64,000 nucleotides of DNA from Diphasiastrum complanatum. Its lineage: Eukaryota > Streptophyta > Lycopodiopsida > Lycopodiales > Lycopodiaceae. Below, piece after piece: positions 25,001-33,784 of the stretch (position 1 is its first letter; each line of letters starts with the position of its first letter). Position numbers and translations under genes: made by a program. The notes under the pieces were generated by a model, which saw only the letters and a program-made list of their open reading frames with translations, was not told where the DNA came from and searched no databases. The stretch is from assembly GCA_029204225.1 (NCBI GenBank), contig CM055094.1, positions 67,602,536 through 67,666,535 of the forward strand, read 5' to 3'.

Positions 25001-27555
25001 CCTCTGCATGTTGAGCCCAAATGCTTCACCAAAATCATCATGAAGGATCAGCACACCGCCTGAAGCTTTGACCAGAGGTTGCAATGTTTGAACATTTACC
25101 GGACATGTACCTGCACAAAAAATATCTACTGCGGTGTCTAACCTTCGAGCTTCCATGCCACAATGCTCCATGTATTTGATAGCTTTGCTTTTCAAGTAGG
25201 CATGATTAGGATTATTTTCATTTGGAGGAACGGCCCCAGGTCCAATGGTGTTTGGGCCCCCTGCACACACTAAAATTCGATTACTTCCTCCTGACCTTTT
25301 CACCATGCTTCGAGGTAAGTCGGTTGAAGGACCTTGAATTAGTGCAAGAGCAACATCAATGGCTGTTCCTAGACAACGTTCTCTTGCGAACTCAGGTAAT
25401 TTCCCTCTGTAAGGGCGCAATGATGAAACTATCATTTGTGCAATCTGAAGGCAGGCATGGATGGGCGCAAGATAAACACCTGTACCATAGATTAGCATTT
25501 TCATAAAATCCTGACTTGGAGATATATCACCAGGTATTATGTCTGCAGCTGCAAGTCCCACCTCAGAAAGATCATATATAGAAACTGTCTTCCCATATGA
25601 CACAATACCAATTCTAGTCAATGGAGACAAAGAATCAAAAAAAGAATGCAAAGAGCTTTGCAAATGCTGTAAGTGTGCCTCATCCAGACTCTCGTCAATA
25701 AGAACTATTATTGGGGCAGCCATGGTAGAATCAGAGACAGGTACAAACCCAGGTCGTCGGGTCCCCACATCAACATAATCCACCACAGTCGTGACAAGTT
25801 CCGACCAATTCTGAAGCTCATCCTTGATTGCCACTCGGTATTCACCTCCAGTGCTGTTCCTTTTACTACAAAGAACACACTTCCATTGACCCGAGTTTGG
25901 TTCAATACTACAATAAGGATTGGGATATGCACCACAATTGTGACACCTAAAAGCATCACGGTGAATGGTTGGCAGTGCCGTCCCAATATCCTTACCAGGA
26001 GTTATAAGTGCTCCAAAACCCAGGCTTGCAGTGTTTGCAAGCCTCTTCTCCTTCAAAACCTGGATAGACACATGCATAATGAGGCTAAAACATCAACCTT
26101 GCAGACTTACAGCAAGGAAATTACAATATATGATGCAAAAAGAATGACATTGAATACACATACACTACCAGCAAAGGTAGATTATAATGATAAGATAAGG
26201 ATGAGTTTGAATATTGAAGAAACCTACCTAAATATGTTACCAACAATGCTCAAATTGAAGACTAAAAATCTTGCAACTCCAAACGTGAAGTGCCATGTGC
26301 CTTCAACAATATCAGATCACCATTTTGAATACATGTTTAACCATGCAAAGCTTATCGATGTTTAGTGTCTATAGAGTGTTGATGCACAAGGTTCTATGTT
26401 TAGGAAAAAGCTCGTAGTATGCATATCAATTTCAAACGGCAAGCTTACCATGGGAACTTGCTATACAGTTATCATCTACAATAGGCTTCTTGAAAAAAAT
26501 CCTTGAGTTTGGTGCCGTCCTATGCTATCTCAACCAACTAATAGAGGACATTCGAAGTATCCATTCTATTGTGACTTTCGCTACTAGAAATTCAACATTC
26601 TGAAAATACTACATAATCTCAAATTCTTAGATCATACTGATCCCCATCTGCAAGAGATCATGTGACAGCAAAGCATTTGTAAGGTCAACTATGCAAGGTT
26701 AACTCTTTGCACCATAATTCTTGCCAGATCACTCCAAAAATGCATCTAAAACACTCACTTGAACTTAATGCAGAAAAAAAAAATTCAAGCACCAGAAGGC
26801 AAGTGACATCTTACCATGCGGGAAGTAAACAAGACAAAGGATGTTGAGGCTGAAGCTGCGAATGAATCATAATCGTTATGTGGAACACTGGGATACCTAA
26901 CTGCCTGATCTTCTCTGCCATTTGCAGCTGCAAAAGGTAGAGGTCTTCCTCTTGCAGGACTGATAGGAATTTCTGAAAATGGAAGATTTCCTTGCAATCC
27001 TTGTTGATTGGACGGAGAGGCGATGGGCTTGATAGGAGAATCAAACACTGGCGGACCTGGCGGCCCTATGAATCTTGGAGTCCCTGTGAAATTGGGTGGA
27101 AACCCCATAGGGACTTCAGATGCCTGTCTGTACGTGGATGATACAGGTAGCATTTCTGCACTAGGCGCACGATCTGATAAACCATTGGAGTTCGTCCACT
27201 TGCCATCAGGAGTAAAGACAGATGCAGGAGTACTATATCCAGGCTGCAAATTATAAGCAGTATCACCACTTGACTCGTTGGAGTTAGTGAACCTTGAAAG
27301 ATTTTCTGATGGAGCTTCTTGTAAGCCAACTGGTGTATCCGAATTTGCTCGGTTGGGAAAATGCCTCTGCACATCGTTGGCTAGGAATGCAGCATCTTTT
27401 GTGGCTGGCAACGAACGAGCTTGCTGAAGACGTTCTTGGGAGGCTAGTGAATGAACAGGATGAACGGCGGGAAAAGCAAAAGCCGGTGGAGTTGCTCGCT
27501 TCCCCGCACTTACATCCTGAGGTGCGGGGGAGGAAGAAGACGGTACGCCTGCCAT
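8713..27555 (-). CDS. SEC23: SEC23 homologue, COPII coat GTPase-activating subunit (whole gene, five coding exons)
   Basis: Sec23 pairs with Sec24 on ER exit sites, stimulates Sar1 GTP hydrolysis and forms the inner COPII coat. Five exons (27555-26815, 26059-24239, 24144-24028, 11060-10989, 8853-8713) join with every junction in phase 0 and give about 963 residues. In order they encode a Pro/Ser-rich disordered N-terminus (1-247), a four-cysteine zinc finger (C286, C289, C308, C311), a trunk/vWA-like domain starting near MAAPIIVLIDES (about 360), beta-sandwich and helical parts, a gelsolin-like segment (about 815-854) and the conserved C-terminal tail. Typical Sec23 proteins are about 750-880 residues, and the N-terminal extension explains the excess. 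Introns are 755, 94, 12,967 and 2,135 bp. No frame disruption was seen, so the gene may be functional. Confidence 0.88.
8854..10988 (-). other. SEC23 intron 4
   Basis: 2,135 bp bounded by a GTGTGG donor (10988 downward) and TATCAG acceptor. No transposon was recognised inside. Two short exon-like stretches on opposite strands were considered and rejected (see rejected list). Confidence 0.75.
10989..11060 (-). CDS. SEC23: SEC23 exon 4 (72 bp)
   Basis: A 72 bp exon between acceptor ATCTTGCAG and donor GTGTGG. It encodes EGSSQSRYLQARLIPAHKDP plus PYEQ, which matches the conserved Sec23 C-terminal segment (EG.SQ.RY...RLIPAHKDPPYEQ) next to the gelsolin-like domain. Both ends are in phase 0, and it joins exon 3 (…PAPRTVAFK) and exon 5 (EVRFPQ…) without shift. 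It lies 13 kb from exon 3, so automatic gene models could easily miss it. Confidence 0.9.
11388..11599 (+). repeat. GC-rich GGACGCG element, copy A
   Basis: The copy opens with atgagggtccgggcc and ends with cttccttag. Between these are two blocks of overlapping GGACGCGTCC palindromes separated by a T-run/A-run segment of about 75 bp. The CpG density is far above the surrounding AT-rich intron. It has no coding content. The class is unknown: there are no clear terminal inverted repeats, no poly(A) tail and no target duplication that I could fix. Confidence 0.75.
12299..12540. repeat. tandem duplication, about 125 bp unit
   Basis: The segment ttttttatcatctacacttagca.t.tagtct.ataaatg, then taaaagaaa.ttttacatccct and caccccaacacataat, occurs twice in a row (from about 12299 and 12424) with few differences, so the duplication looks fairly recent. 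Confidence 0.85.
12556..12793 (-). repeat. GC-rich GGACGCG element, copy B (inverted)
   Basis: Reverse complement of the copy A design: it starts (plus strand) with ctaaggaagcgg and ends with ccgaaccctcat. It shares the flanking word agacatgaggg with copy A. Copies A and B therefore form an inverted pair around 956 bp of intron sequence. Confidence 0.75.
12825..13141 (+). repeat. GC-rich GGACGCG element, copy C
   Basis: Full-length copy from atgagggtccgggcc to cgcttccttag, with an expanded AT-rich middle (about 160 bp) containing an extra small block near 12970-13000 (tgtccgtaccgcacggacgcatccg). It is followed immediately by a (TA)n tract. Confidence 0.75.
13142..13177. repeat. (TA)n microsatellite
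   Basis: About 18 TA units directly abutting the end of GC-rich element copy C. Confidence 0.95.
13210..13960 (+). pseudogene. Ty3/gypsy integrase fragment
   Basis: The translation contains the integrase core signature (FLYENAIARFGCPVKIVSD, then a stop, then GTHF, and STPYY.RG.G), and after a frameshift the end of the core domain and the linker region (ALQAFRTAY, TPLHRVYG, HDRRFHKKDLKEGDL). It parallels the minus-strand copy at 32694-33332. Several stops and frame changes show decay. It lies in SEC23 intron 3. Confidence 0.8.
13961..15369. other. no gene recognised (intronic)
   Basis: Contains a (GA)n run at 14281-14306 and a small duplicated word (gtgttcca.caatgagag, at about 14319 and 14434). 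The remaining frames show no family pattern. Confidence 0.5.
15370..15557 (+). repeat. chromovirus LTR fragment, copy 1
   Basis: Starts TGTTAGGGACCCAACTCCC and runs through tctatctacctaggag. It is nearly identical to 16018-16226, differing by small insertions such as cttgaaagttg. After the shared part the two copies diverge abruptly. Confidence 0.75.
15558..16017 (+). pseudogene. chromovirus integrase 3' end with chromodomain and polypurine tract
   Basis: Near 15845-15910 the frames give IEYLVHWKGSSEDNDTWEKE, the classic chromodomain core (Y.V.WKG....TWE) that targets chromovirus integrase to chromatin marks. It is followed by VPRFSSVEEESFKEEG and a polypurine tract aaggaggaggga directly before the LTR start. 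The PPT-LTR junction (gaggagtcttttaaggagg…tgttagggaccc) is present twice 41 bp apart. Stops break the frame. Confidence 0.75.
16018..16226 (+). repeat. chromovirus LTR fragment, copy 2
   Basis: Begins TGTTAGGGACCC right after the polypurine tract, so this is the 3' LTR start. It matches copy 1 and ends where a duplicated 29 bp word (tagtatgagaagaccagtcg…) begins; that word recurs at about 16530. Confidence 0.8.
16230..16530. repeat. inverted-repeat block B (partner 17160-17440)
   Basis: This block reads as the reverse complement of 17160-17440 over most of its length (for example gaagcaagagatgga versus tccatctcttgcttc, and ctggcagctagtgag versus ctcactagctgccag). It is flanked by the 29 bp direct repeat noted at 16226. 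Confidence 0.8.
16925..17440. repeat. inverted-repeat blocks A' and B'
   Basis: 16925-17165 is the inverted copy of 15560-15790 and 17160-17440 is the inverted copy of 16230-16530. On the minus strand B' runs directly into A', so this arm keeps the uninterrupted order, while the plus arm has A and B rearranged around the chromodomain and LTR. Confidence 0.8.
17455..17790 (+). pseudogene. copia reverse transcriptase fragment
   Basis: Frames give WIYTIKYNADGTF, then ETNYGWHITQMDSNQAF, EVYATQSQSFEV, and EEYLVCKLRKTLY, which follow the copia RT order (KW.Y..K...DG, then Q.DV..AFL.G.L.EE.Y, then VC.L.K.LYGLKQ). Key positions are changed (MDSNQAFKW instead of DV.NAFL.G) and frames are broken. It lies inside SEC23 intron 3. 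Confidence 0.7.
17981..18178 (+). repeat. GC-rich GGACGCG element, copy D
   Basis: Opens with atgagggtccgggccgg, contains two GGACGCG-rich blocks around an A-run, but lacks the cttccttag end and instead runs into an A-rich stretch and a (GA)n tract. It is preceded by a (TA)-rich sequence (17940-17978). Confidence 0.7.
18205..18237. repeat. (GA)n microsatellite at the LINE 3' end
   Basis: On the minus strand this is a (TC)n run that directly follows AATAAAGATC, the apparent 3' end of the LINE. Confidence 0.85.
18710..19282 (-). pseudogene. LINE reverse transcriptase, C-terminal part
   Basis: The longest intact RT piece (190 codons). It starts at the catalytic YADD box, then HLDALHSFCTQWGLSVN and AKTKVMVFN (the usual C.....L..N..KT..M.F pattern), then SYTYLGMVFSG and a thumb/connection part ending PPIQM. 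It has no stops inside. It lacks the upstream fingers region in the same frame, which is found in other frames further right. Confidence 0.9.
19675..20649 (-). pseudogene. LINE linker and RT N-terminal part
   Basis: 324 codons without a stop, covering the endonuclease-RT linker (HNPWYDHECNQLHLDLIYAR) and the start of RT (HLFAKVYGSILQSE). The RT start is recognisable from NYRTIM. The frame breaks before the fingers region resumes at about 19660. Confidence 0.85.
20889..21332 (-). pseudogene. LINE AP endonuclease part
   Basis: The frame includes GGVACLVRDFIRPWV, a core strand region, and ends with LLAGDFNART, the conserved endonuclease motif with the catalytic Asp/Asn. The N-terminal catalytic residues are degraded, and a stop follows GSR. 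Confidence 0.85.
21409..21603 (-). pseudogene. LINE ORF1 C-terminal fragment
   Basis: RATLKLRAKLRGTLIFMDDD and FTPMPVADRKKAFSEAK resemble the end of LINE ORF1 proteins (R..L...K.LKG..I...ED.T), which bind element RNA. It sits immediately upstream of the endonuclease on the same strand, which fits. Only 64 codons remain. Confidence 0.55.
21862..21954 (+). repeat. GC-rich GGACGCG element, copy E (3' half)
   Basis: Only the right half is present: GGACGCG-rich sequence ending in ccccgcttccttag, followed by a (TA)n tract. The left opening atgagggtccgg is missing, and a T-run precedes it. Confidence 0.7.
21957..22019. repeat. (TA)n/(GATA)n microsatellite
   Basis: About 20 TA units followed by several GATA units, directly after GC-rich copy E. 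Confidence 0.95.
22043..22162 (+). other. short coding-like stretch, unidentified
   Basis: Forty codons to a TAA give VEPDYLPASQVQPHLISSSR and then LVLPGEPRNFLKTVF, which has a protein-like composition, but no start, acceptor or family could be fixed. It lies in SEC23 intron 3 and could be a transposon C-terminus or chance. Confidence 0.25.
22163..24027. other. no gene recognised (intronic)
   Basis: AT-rich sequence up to SEC23 exon 3. The 90-codon plus-strand frame at 22912-23184 has no family features that I recognise. Confidence 0.5.
24028..24144 (-). CDS. SEC23: SEC23 exon 3
   Basis: A 117 bp exon (39 codons) between acceptor AATCTGCAG and donor GTGATT. It encodes GQDITGDELRSAATQASCRT, then LAHELIELRFPAPRTVAFK, the gelsolin-like end region of Sec23. 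Both ends are in phase 0. Confidence 0.92.
24239..26059 (-). CDS. SEC23: SEC23 exon 2 (main exon)
   Basis: A 1,821 bp open exon (607 codons) from acceptor TATCCAG to donor GTATGT. It holds the Sec23 zinc finger (CHNCGAYPNPYC...CVLC), the trunk domain (APIIVLIDESL, LTRIGIVSYG), the conserved GTCPVNVQTLQPLV region, the beta-sandwich, the helical part with FLQASFDLALRMLSPR, and most of the gelsolin-like domain (YHEGGAFEEIPA, DTALVLDHGTDIFIWT). The upstream in-frame ATG at 26077 is inside the intron and is not used. Confidence 0.95.
26815..27555 (-). CDS. SEC23: SEC23 exon 1 with start codon
   Basis: 741 bp, 247 codons from ATG (27555) to the donor at CGCATG|GTAAGA. It encodes a low-complexity, Pro/Ser/Asn-rich extension typical of disordered N-termini of some plant Sec23/Sec24 proteins, ending in SASTSFVLFTSRM. 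This last part leads into VLKEKRLANTASLGFGAL of exon 2. The start was chosen because it is the first ATG of the open frame, and the sequence upstream is UTR-like. Confidence 0.88.
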
Positions 27556-28141
27556 GACAACTATCTTTGAGCCTAATCAGGCCACATGCTGATTAAACCC
27601 TAGCATTCTTTCTTCCTTCCGATCTAACAAAGCAACCTAATAACAAGCTCTTTACCAAATCAGGATTCAATACTCCTCGAGTACATCAAAAAAATCAGCA
27701 GAGAGCTAACAACATAACTAAAGAGAAGATCTAGGGCGACAGCGGGCAGTTGAAAGAACTGCAAGGGAAGTAGCGAACATAAATCAGTAAAATATAACAA
27801 AGTATGATGATTAAAACTTATTAGAGAATTATTATGAACAGAAATCGTGCGAGTTCCAAGAGATGCTGCTGCTGCTAAAATTGATGCGAAAGATCCGGTC
27901 CGGCTCCAAATCAGCTGGAGAAGCTGTCTTTTCAACTGTTCAGTTTTCCATCAATTGAACCAAAACCGGTACTCGACAACCTCCTCAATATCGCAAAAGG
28001 GATAGATAGGATGGGAGATGCCTCTTCTTCATCGCCATCGCCATCGCCATCGCATCGCATCAGAGGTGGTGACAAAAAGCATGGATCGGCAGGAACAAGC
28101 GAGACGTCTGATTAGGTTGAGGAGGGAGGGCGAAAGAGAGT

Positions 28142-28282
28142 CACGTGAACGACAAAAAAGAGGGGGTCACACGAAACCAACGACAAAAATGGCCGCGTCC
28201 CTAGGCCACATCGGCCGGCCCCTCCATCTTTGAAGCAACCTCATTCATGCCTTGGACCTTGAGGCTTGGACCCTCCACGTGG
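28142..28282 (-). promoter_or_regulatory. G-boxes upstream of SEC23
   Basis: Two CACGTG cores lie at 28142-28147 and 28276-28281 (the latter CCACGTGG), about 590 and 720 bp upstream of the ATG. CCACG-type boxes are bound by plant bZIP factors, including ER-stress bZIPs. Whether they are in the promoter or the 5' UTR is unknown, and the link to regulation is inference. Confidence 0.35.
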
Positions 28283-28539
28283 GCACACCCACATTTTTTT
28301 TCTCCCTTTATCCCATAATCTAAAGGAATATTGTTCCTTCAACTACTATGTTCGCGAATTTTCAATTCTTTCCAACTGCCATATACGAGAACTTTCAATA
28401 GTTGATCAGTAGGCCATTGTTGCTTGTCGCCTCCATCATACAATGAGCTACAACATGGATTGGTTAACAAAAGCACTTTCCAATCAAAAACAAGAACATT
28501 GTGGCATACCACAAAGGTCTTGCCATCATTATGGTGTTT

Positions 28540-29200
28540 TGAGTAATTATTATTATTTTTATATTTAAATATTTATCATGTCAAATCTCATAATCAATCA
28601 CAATATTATGCATAATTTTTAAAATAGTACATTTTTAATTATTGCAATAGTTTTCAAAAGTAATGACAAATTTTATGAGTAAGTATTTAAAGTTTTACAG
28701 ATAAATATAAAAAGTCTAAAATTAATGTTCATGAAACGATTTCACGATGCACATTCACAATTGCAAAAAGAATATCACAATTTACTATGTACGACGAATT
28801 GATGAAGTAGTGATAAATTTTACTATTCTCATTTCAAGATTAAATTCACAAAAGTGTCAAAACTTGTGCAATTAAATACTCACAATATTACAATCTGTAT
28901 TAACAAATTTCATCATAAATATTTATTAGAGTAACTACAAATATCATGATTCGGTACTCACTGATTTCATGGTTCGATATAATTAATGAAATTTAAATTC
29001 GATATAAAAATGAATCACGATTTATTATTTGCGATTGAATATTCACAATTTCAGTATTTATTCCGAGTTTCACGATCAATATTCAGAGTTCACAATCAAG
29101 ATTCATAGTATCACAATCAAAATTTCACTGTTTCACAATCAGTATTCACAGTTTTACGATCAGTATTCAAAATTCAGAGTATTCACATCTTCTAGCATTT
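28540..29200. repeat. AT-rich degenerate repeats (ATTCACGATT-like)
   Basis: Very AT-rich sequence with many variants of attcacaatttcac / cacaatcagtattcacagttt / cacgatcaatattcagag, most regular at 28980-29180, as in a decayed short-unit tandem array. No gene was recognised. Confidence 0.65.
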
Positions 29201-29483
29201 CTGCGTCTCTAATTCAATATTTGCAAACTTAGATAAATTTGCATGACCAATGTTTGATGCGCATTTTGAATTGTCATCAACTTGACACTACACCAAATGG
29301 GAGAGAGCAGTTTTAGCTTCTGCAATAATTACGTTCTACAACTTAGATAGCTCATTCTCTCCCAATTCCCATTTTTTAAGTACTTGCTTCAACTCCTGCT
29401 CTTTTTAAACGCTTTGTGCATGCTTTTCAATTCAAGGTCTTTCTGGAACATGGACAATTTTAGAGCTTCCATCTCCTTTTGCA

Positions 29484-30382
29484 TTAATGCATGAAATCAA
29501 CAGACAAGTTATTTTCCTTAAAGTGTCGGTCTTGAAACTTAGCCCTATTTGCTGCAAATAACTCATAGTTAGTTTGCATCAAGAGTGTGCCTTCATCAAG
29601 ATCAGAAGCCTTTCCATCTTTAGGAGATTCAAGTAATTCTTTTAAAAAACTGACAACTCTTTCCACAACTATGGTAGCCTCAAAAAGCTTGACCTTGTAC
29701 AAATCTGAATTGATTGATATACTCTACAATTGCTCCTCTGTTTCCTTCAAGACGGTAGTAGTCTTCAAATATTTTAACTCCCACTCCTTTGAAAGAGTTG
29801 CTAAATGAGCAATCTATGTACGCAGCTCCTCCATGGTATCTTGAGCAACTTGCAAGGCACGTTCTTGTTCATCCAGTGCAAGCTGCACTAAAGAGAAACT
29901 GGAGCTTATCTATGCGATTCTAACTTGATAGCTATAAGTTCTGTTTCCATGAGTTGCAGTTGGGATTGAGCTTCCGATAAAACAGAGTCCCTCTTCTATG
30001 ATTCAGTAGTTGCAGAGCTCAATTTGACTATTCCCTCTCTTAAGGAAGTCTTTTCACTAGCCAGTTGTGATATCGATTCTTCTGCCACATGCTTTTGTCT
30101 TATTGATTCTCTTTCAAGCTTGTCATAGGAAAACCTTGCAAGACATATAACCTCTCTTTCGTTTCCTAGCGCTTCCCTAGCTTCTTTCAAGTGTATCAGT
30201 GAATTTTGTATAGCCAACACTTCTTCATGCCTTTTCATTGGGAGACTCTGCTCCTCAACCATTCCTTCAAGCTCACTAATGGTCTTCTTAGTAATTTCAA
30301 GCTCTTGTTGATAATCCACAAGAAGGCTATCACATCGATCAAGCTCTTGCTCTAAAGCAAGGTTGCTCTCTTTCAACTTCAT
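29484..30382 (-). pseudogene. coiled-coil accessory ORF remnant (after gypsy integrase)
   Basis: The frame at 30382-29996 (128 codons) is a strong coiled coil by eye (NLALEQELDRCDSLLVDYQQ, EITKKTISELEGMVEEQS). Interrupted coiled-coil frames continue to 29484 (for example VVSFLKELLESPKDGKASD). It lies downstream of a gypsy integrase and another accessory ORF on the same strand, like the arrangement at 47885-49254. The function is unknown. Stops make it a pseudogene. Confidence 0.5.
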
Positions 30383-30527
30383 AGTTTCATGCTATAAGGT
30401 ATAGGTTTCGTTTTGTGTATCCACAAAGCAATTGCATGATTTGCCAGCTCTTCCTCTGTCTTTATCATCTTTGCCTGTTTCAGGAATCTTTCTTGCTTTG
30501 AGTCCTTGAACATGGTATTTGCCTCCT

Positions 30528-30745
30528 TCAGACAAGCGTTAAGGTTATCGATTTCCCAAGATTATTACAAAATTTCATGTGGAACTCATCACCGTTGAAC
30601 TTATTGATCCAGCGGATTTCTGAAGATGTACCTTCCATGATGAATGATCTAGAAATCATAAAATAGTCTTGAATACTAATAACGGTTTGGAATGATGGCT
30701 CTGATACCACTATGTTGGGTTTCTACTGCTTTGATACCAATTTGT
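30528..30745 (-). other. copia PBS and gag start (minus strand)
   Basis: Minus-strand TGGTATCAGAGCC lies at 30700-30712, and a second PBS-like TTGGTATCAAAGC lies next to a TGTTGGG LTR edge near 30740. Downstream on the minus strand a short frame reads MEGTSSEIRWINKFNGDEFH, a copia gag opening (FNGD.F...). The rest of the element is missing or merged with neighbouring sequence. Confidence 0.45.
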
Positions 30746-31029
30746 TGGGTTCTTCAAATGGATGCAGAATGATTAGAGAAAACTCAACATGCAAATTATA
30801 GCAGAATCTTTACCAAACTATTGATTCAGACTATAACTTAGATTGACAGGAGGAATATATTGTAGGACCTGTCGAAGACAACCATTAGGGGAGTGAAACA
30901 GTTAGGCGTCTAAGACAACCATGCTTCCTTCGAGATTAGATATTTTGACTGAGTTGTGGAACTAGTATCAGTATGCGAGAGAGAAATTATCATAAAGCAT
31001 TTGACAGTGGTTCTTGATATGCTTGTGAT

Positions 31030-32205
31030 GATCGTTGGACTTGCTGTGATGATGGTGGTGCAGAATCAAGATTCTAGGTTGCATCATGAAATTGATCAAA
31101 TCCCATTTCGAGGGAGTTGGGATTAAAAGGCTCAGGGCTTTGAGGCGTCACAAGTTGTTCATCTGCCCCTAGGAGATCAAAATTATCGAAAAGTTTCATG
31201 AAGCATTGGATTGATGGGGAAACGGCTGAAGCGTGTGGGGGTGAGGTGGCTTGGGCAACTGCGATCGAGATAGAGGACCCAATAGTCACAGCTGCCCTTG
31301 TGAGGAATCAGTGGCCAGGGTGGCAATAGAGGATGGACGGATAGGAAGATCAGAGTGAGTAGCGACAGGAAGAGGTTGCGCAACAGACGATGATTGTTGA
31401 GTATGACGACGTGACGTGGGAGACGAGTGGGGTGAAACAATCTTGCTACATACCCATCGATGACTCTTGGAGGTTGATGTATGGTGGGACAATTCGGTTG
31501 GTGCTAGCTCATAAATGGCTAACACGGATTCAATGCGAAACCCATAAATCTTATTTTCTAGATATGCGACAACTATGGAGGACAAAAGATAGCCAGCAGC
31601 GAACGGCTTCTTTGTGTTACTCTTTATGGCTCTCTTTAGCTCTCCATAGACCGTCTTGTACCAGTCATTAGGCTAGACAATTTCCTTGTCTAACTCGTAG
31701 TTAGACTCAACCAAGCGATGAAGGATCTTTGAAGAGATCCTTTTTTTTCTGAGGTTCCAATCATCAGAAAGTTATTCAAAATGTGGGCGGTGGCCTGGAG
31801 ATAGCCATCGTTGGTATGATGCTGGTTGACATAAGTGTCAACAAAAGGCTTGATGACGGCATTCGTCTGTTTGTGGGATGGAACAAGATGAGGCCCAAAA
31901 ACAATGTCTATCATATCAAGGGTGGCCTCCGAGACCCACACCTTGTGCACTGCCCCCTGAAAGGTGACGTAAAATTTAGCCTCGGCCTCATTCCAAGTAC
32001 CGAAGGCCATGCTAATAAACTCCATACTGATTCGGTTTGAGAAGGCTATGGCATGGATACCCATCGCCTTGAGCAAAGACTTGGTGAGGTTCAGCCATTC
32101 AGCCACCTTGCTTGTGCTAGGAAGTGCCATGATGTCCGTTGAGGTTGGAACATCACGAATGTTCATATTGAGTGTAGCATCCATGCTCTCGGCGAAGGTT
32201 CCCAA
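31030..32205 (-). pseudogene. accessory ORF after gypsy integrase, domain 1
   Basis: The main open frame, 32205-31690 (171 codons), includes AKFYVTFQGAVHKVWVSEAT and LQATAHILNNFLMIG. The following frames are Ser/Pro-rich (HASAVSPS, SPEPFNPNS). It lies 0.5 kb downstream of the gypsy integrase end on the same strand. Its position and general pattern (a ..F.V.G....V.E.. strand region followed by a helical part) resemble the ORF at 48331-49254. I do not recognise the family with certainty. It could be an env-position or plant-transposon-specific protein. Confidence 0.45.
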
Positions 32206-32693
32206 GATAGCATATTTCTAAACTCTCGTATAACTTCAAAACAGTTACTTTCTCTACAAACCAACCTTTGTCGAACTCAATATAGGTAGATTTGAACTGG
32301 ATGTATCAATTGAAAACTCGACGAAGGTTCATACGACTGTTTGAATGCAAATCTGACTAAAACAGTGATTTTTATTTTTCATCAAAAATTGATTTCTAAA
32401 AATACTTTTCTTTCTCTTTTTCTGGTCCGATGACTTTCCTGAATTTTGCTCATCATTTTTTTTTGTTCAATACTGTGTTTTCAAAAAAACAAAAGATTCA
32501 ACAAGTAATAAAAACAATAAAATTGTAAAACAAATAGAGTAAAAATGACTAGATCTTCGATCACGCTTGTAGATCTGGGTGCCAAAACTTGCATAATTAG
32601 CTGCCATTCATTGGGGTATCAAATCTTCTACCATCCATGTGTTCCAAGATCACCGCTCCATAAGATAATATCTCTTTAACTATGTATGGTCCT

Positions 32694-33784
32694 TCACCTG
32701 TGAATTTCAATTTCTCCTTGATCAATTTTATCTTGTATATCAAAAGCTAGATCTCCTTCCTTCAGATCTTTCTTATGTAAACGACGATCATGCCATGCCT
32801 TACATTGGGCTTTCTCTGGTGCCAGTGCATGAACTGCCATCAATCTGGTTTCACAAAATTTATGCAAAGCCTCATGATGCAATTGTATAGATTTAGCATC
32901 ATCTAACCATTCCATTGCTGCAATGCATAAAGATGGTAAAAATTTGATTTACATAACTGCATATCGACCATAGACAAGTTGAAATGGTGTCTGGTTCGTA
33001 CTAGCTTTATAAGCTGTTTTGAATGCCCGTAAAGTTGCATGAAGTTTATGTTCCTAGTCAGAATGACCTGCTTCCACTATCTTTGTCGTAATTATCTTAT
33101 TGAAAGATTATGCTTGTCCATTACCCCTCGGATAATATGGAGTAGTAAACTGATAAATAACAAAAAAGTCCTCCAACAAATACTTTATTGTTTCATTGAC
33201 AAAATGTGTTCCACGATCACTCACAATCTCGACAGGACACCCAAATCGAACAATGATGTTCTCATATAAAAACTTAGTCGTAGTCTTTGCATCAGTAACA
33301 CAAACTGCTCTTGCTTCGACCCACTTGGTCATATAATCTGTCGCTACAATAATGTATATAGCTTGAAACCTCTTGTCGTTGGATGTATAGGACCAACATA
33401 ATCAAGTCCCCATTTTTCAAACGGTACTTGTGCCAAAACCGATTGTAAAGGCTTGTAGTTCTGCTTCGTTGGGCGACATGCTCGTTGACATACATCACAT
33501 GACTGAATATATTTCTCTATATCTTTATGAAGTGTAGGCCACCAACATCTTGATTGCAAAAAAATTTGAACAGTAATATCAGATGAAAAATGTCCTCCTC
33601 CCATCCCATCATGTGAAAACATGATTAGATTAGGCACTTCATGTGGCAAAACACATCTTCTCATAATATCATCAACTTCGGGGTGATACAATTGACCAAC
33701 AATCAACTGATAAGGTTGTGCTTTTACAATTAGGTGCAAACCTTTGCTATTCAAAAGACATTGCCAAGTATGGAGGACTTGCAA
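32694..33784 (-). pseudogene. Ty3/gypsy integrase remnant
   Basis: Minus-strand gypsy integrase in three broken frames. These are the HHCC zinc finger (HDGMGGGHF, then CDVCQRACRPTKQ), the core start (FEKWGLDYVGPIHPT), the core middle (RFGCPVEIVSDRGTHFVNE) and PYYPRGNGQA, and the linker (HDRRLHKKDLKEGDLAF). Catalytic Asp residues are visible. The left side abuts copia sequence abruptly at about 33740, so the upstream RT is lost. Confidence 0.88.

Noticed and set aside
24125-26077. First impression of SEC24 instead of SEC23
   Set aside because: The zinc finger spacing, the GTCPVNVQTLQPLV and YHEGGAFEEIPA regions and the AHKDPPYEQ / FCEWM tail fit Sec23, not Sec24.
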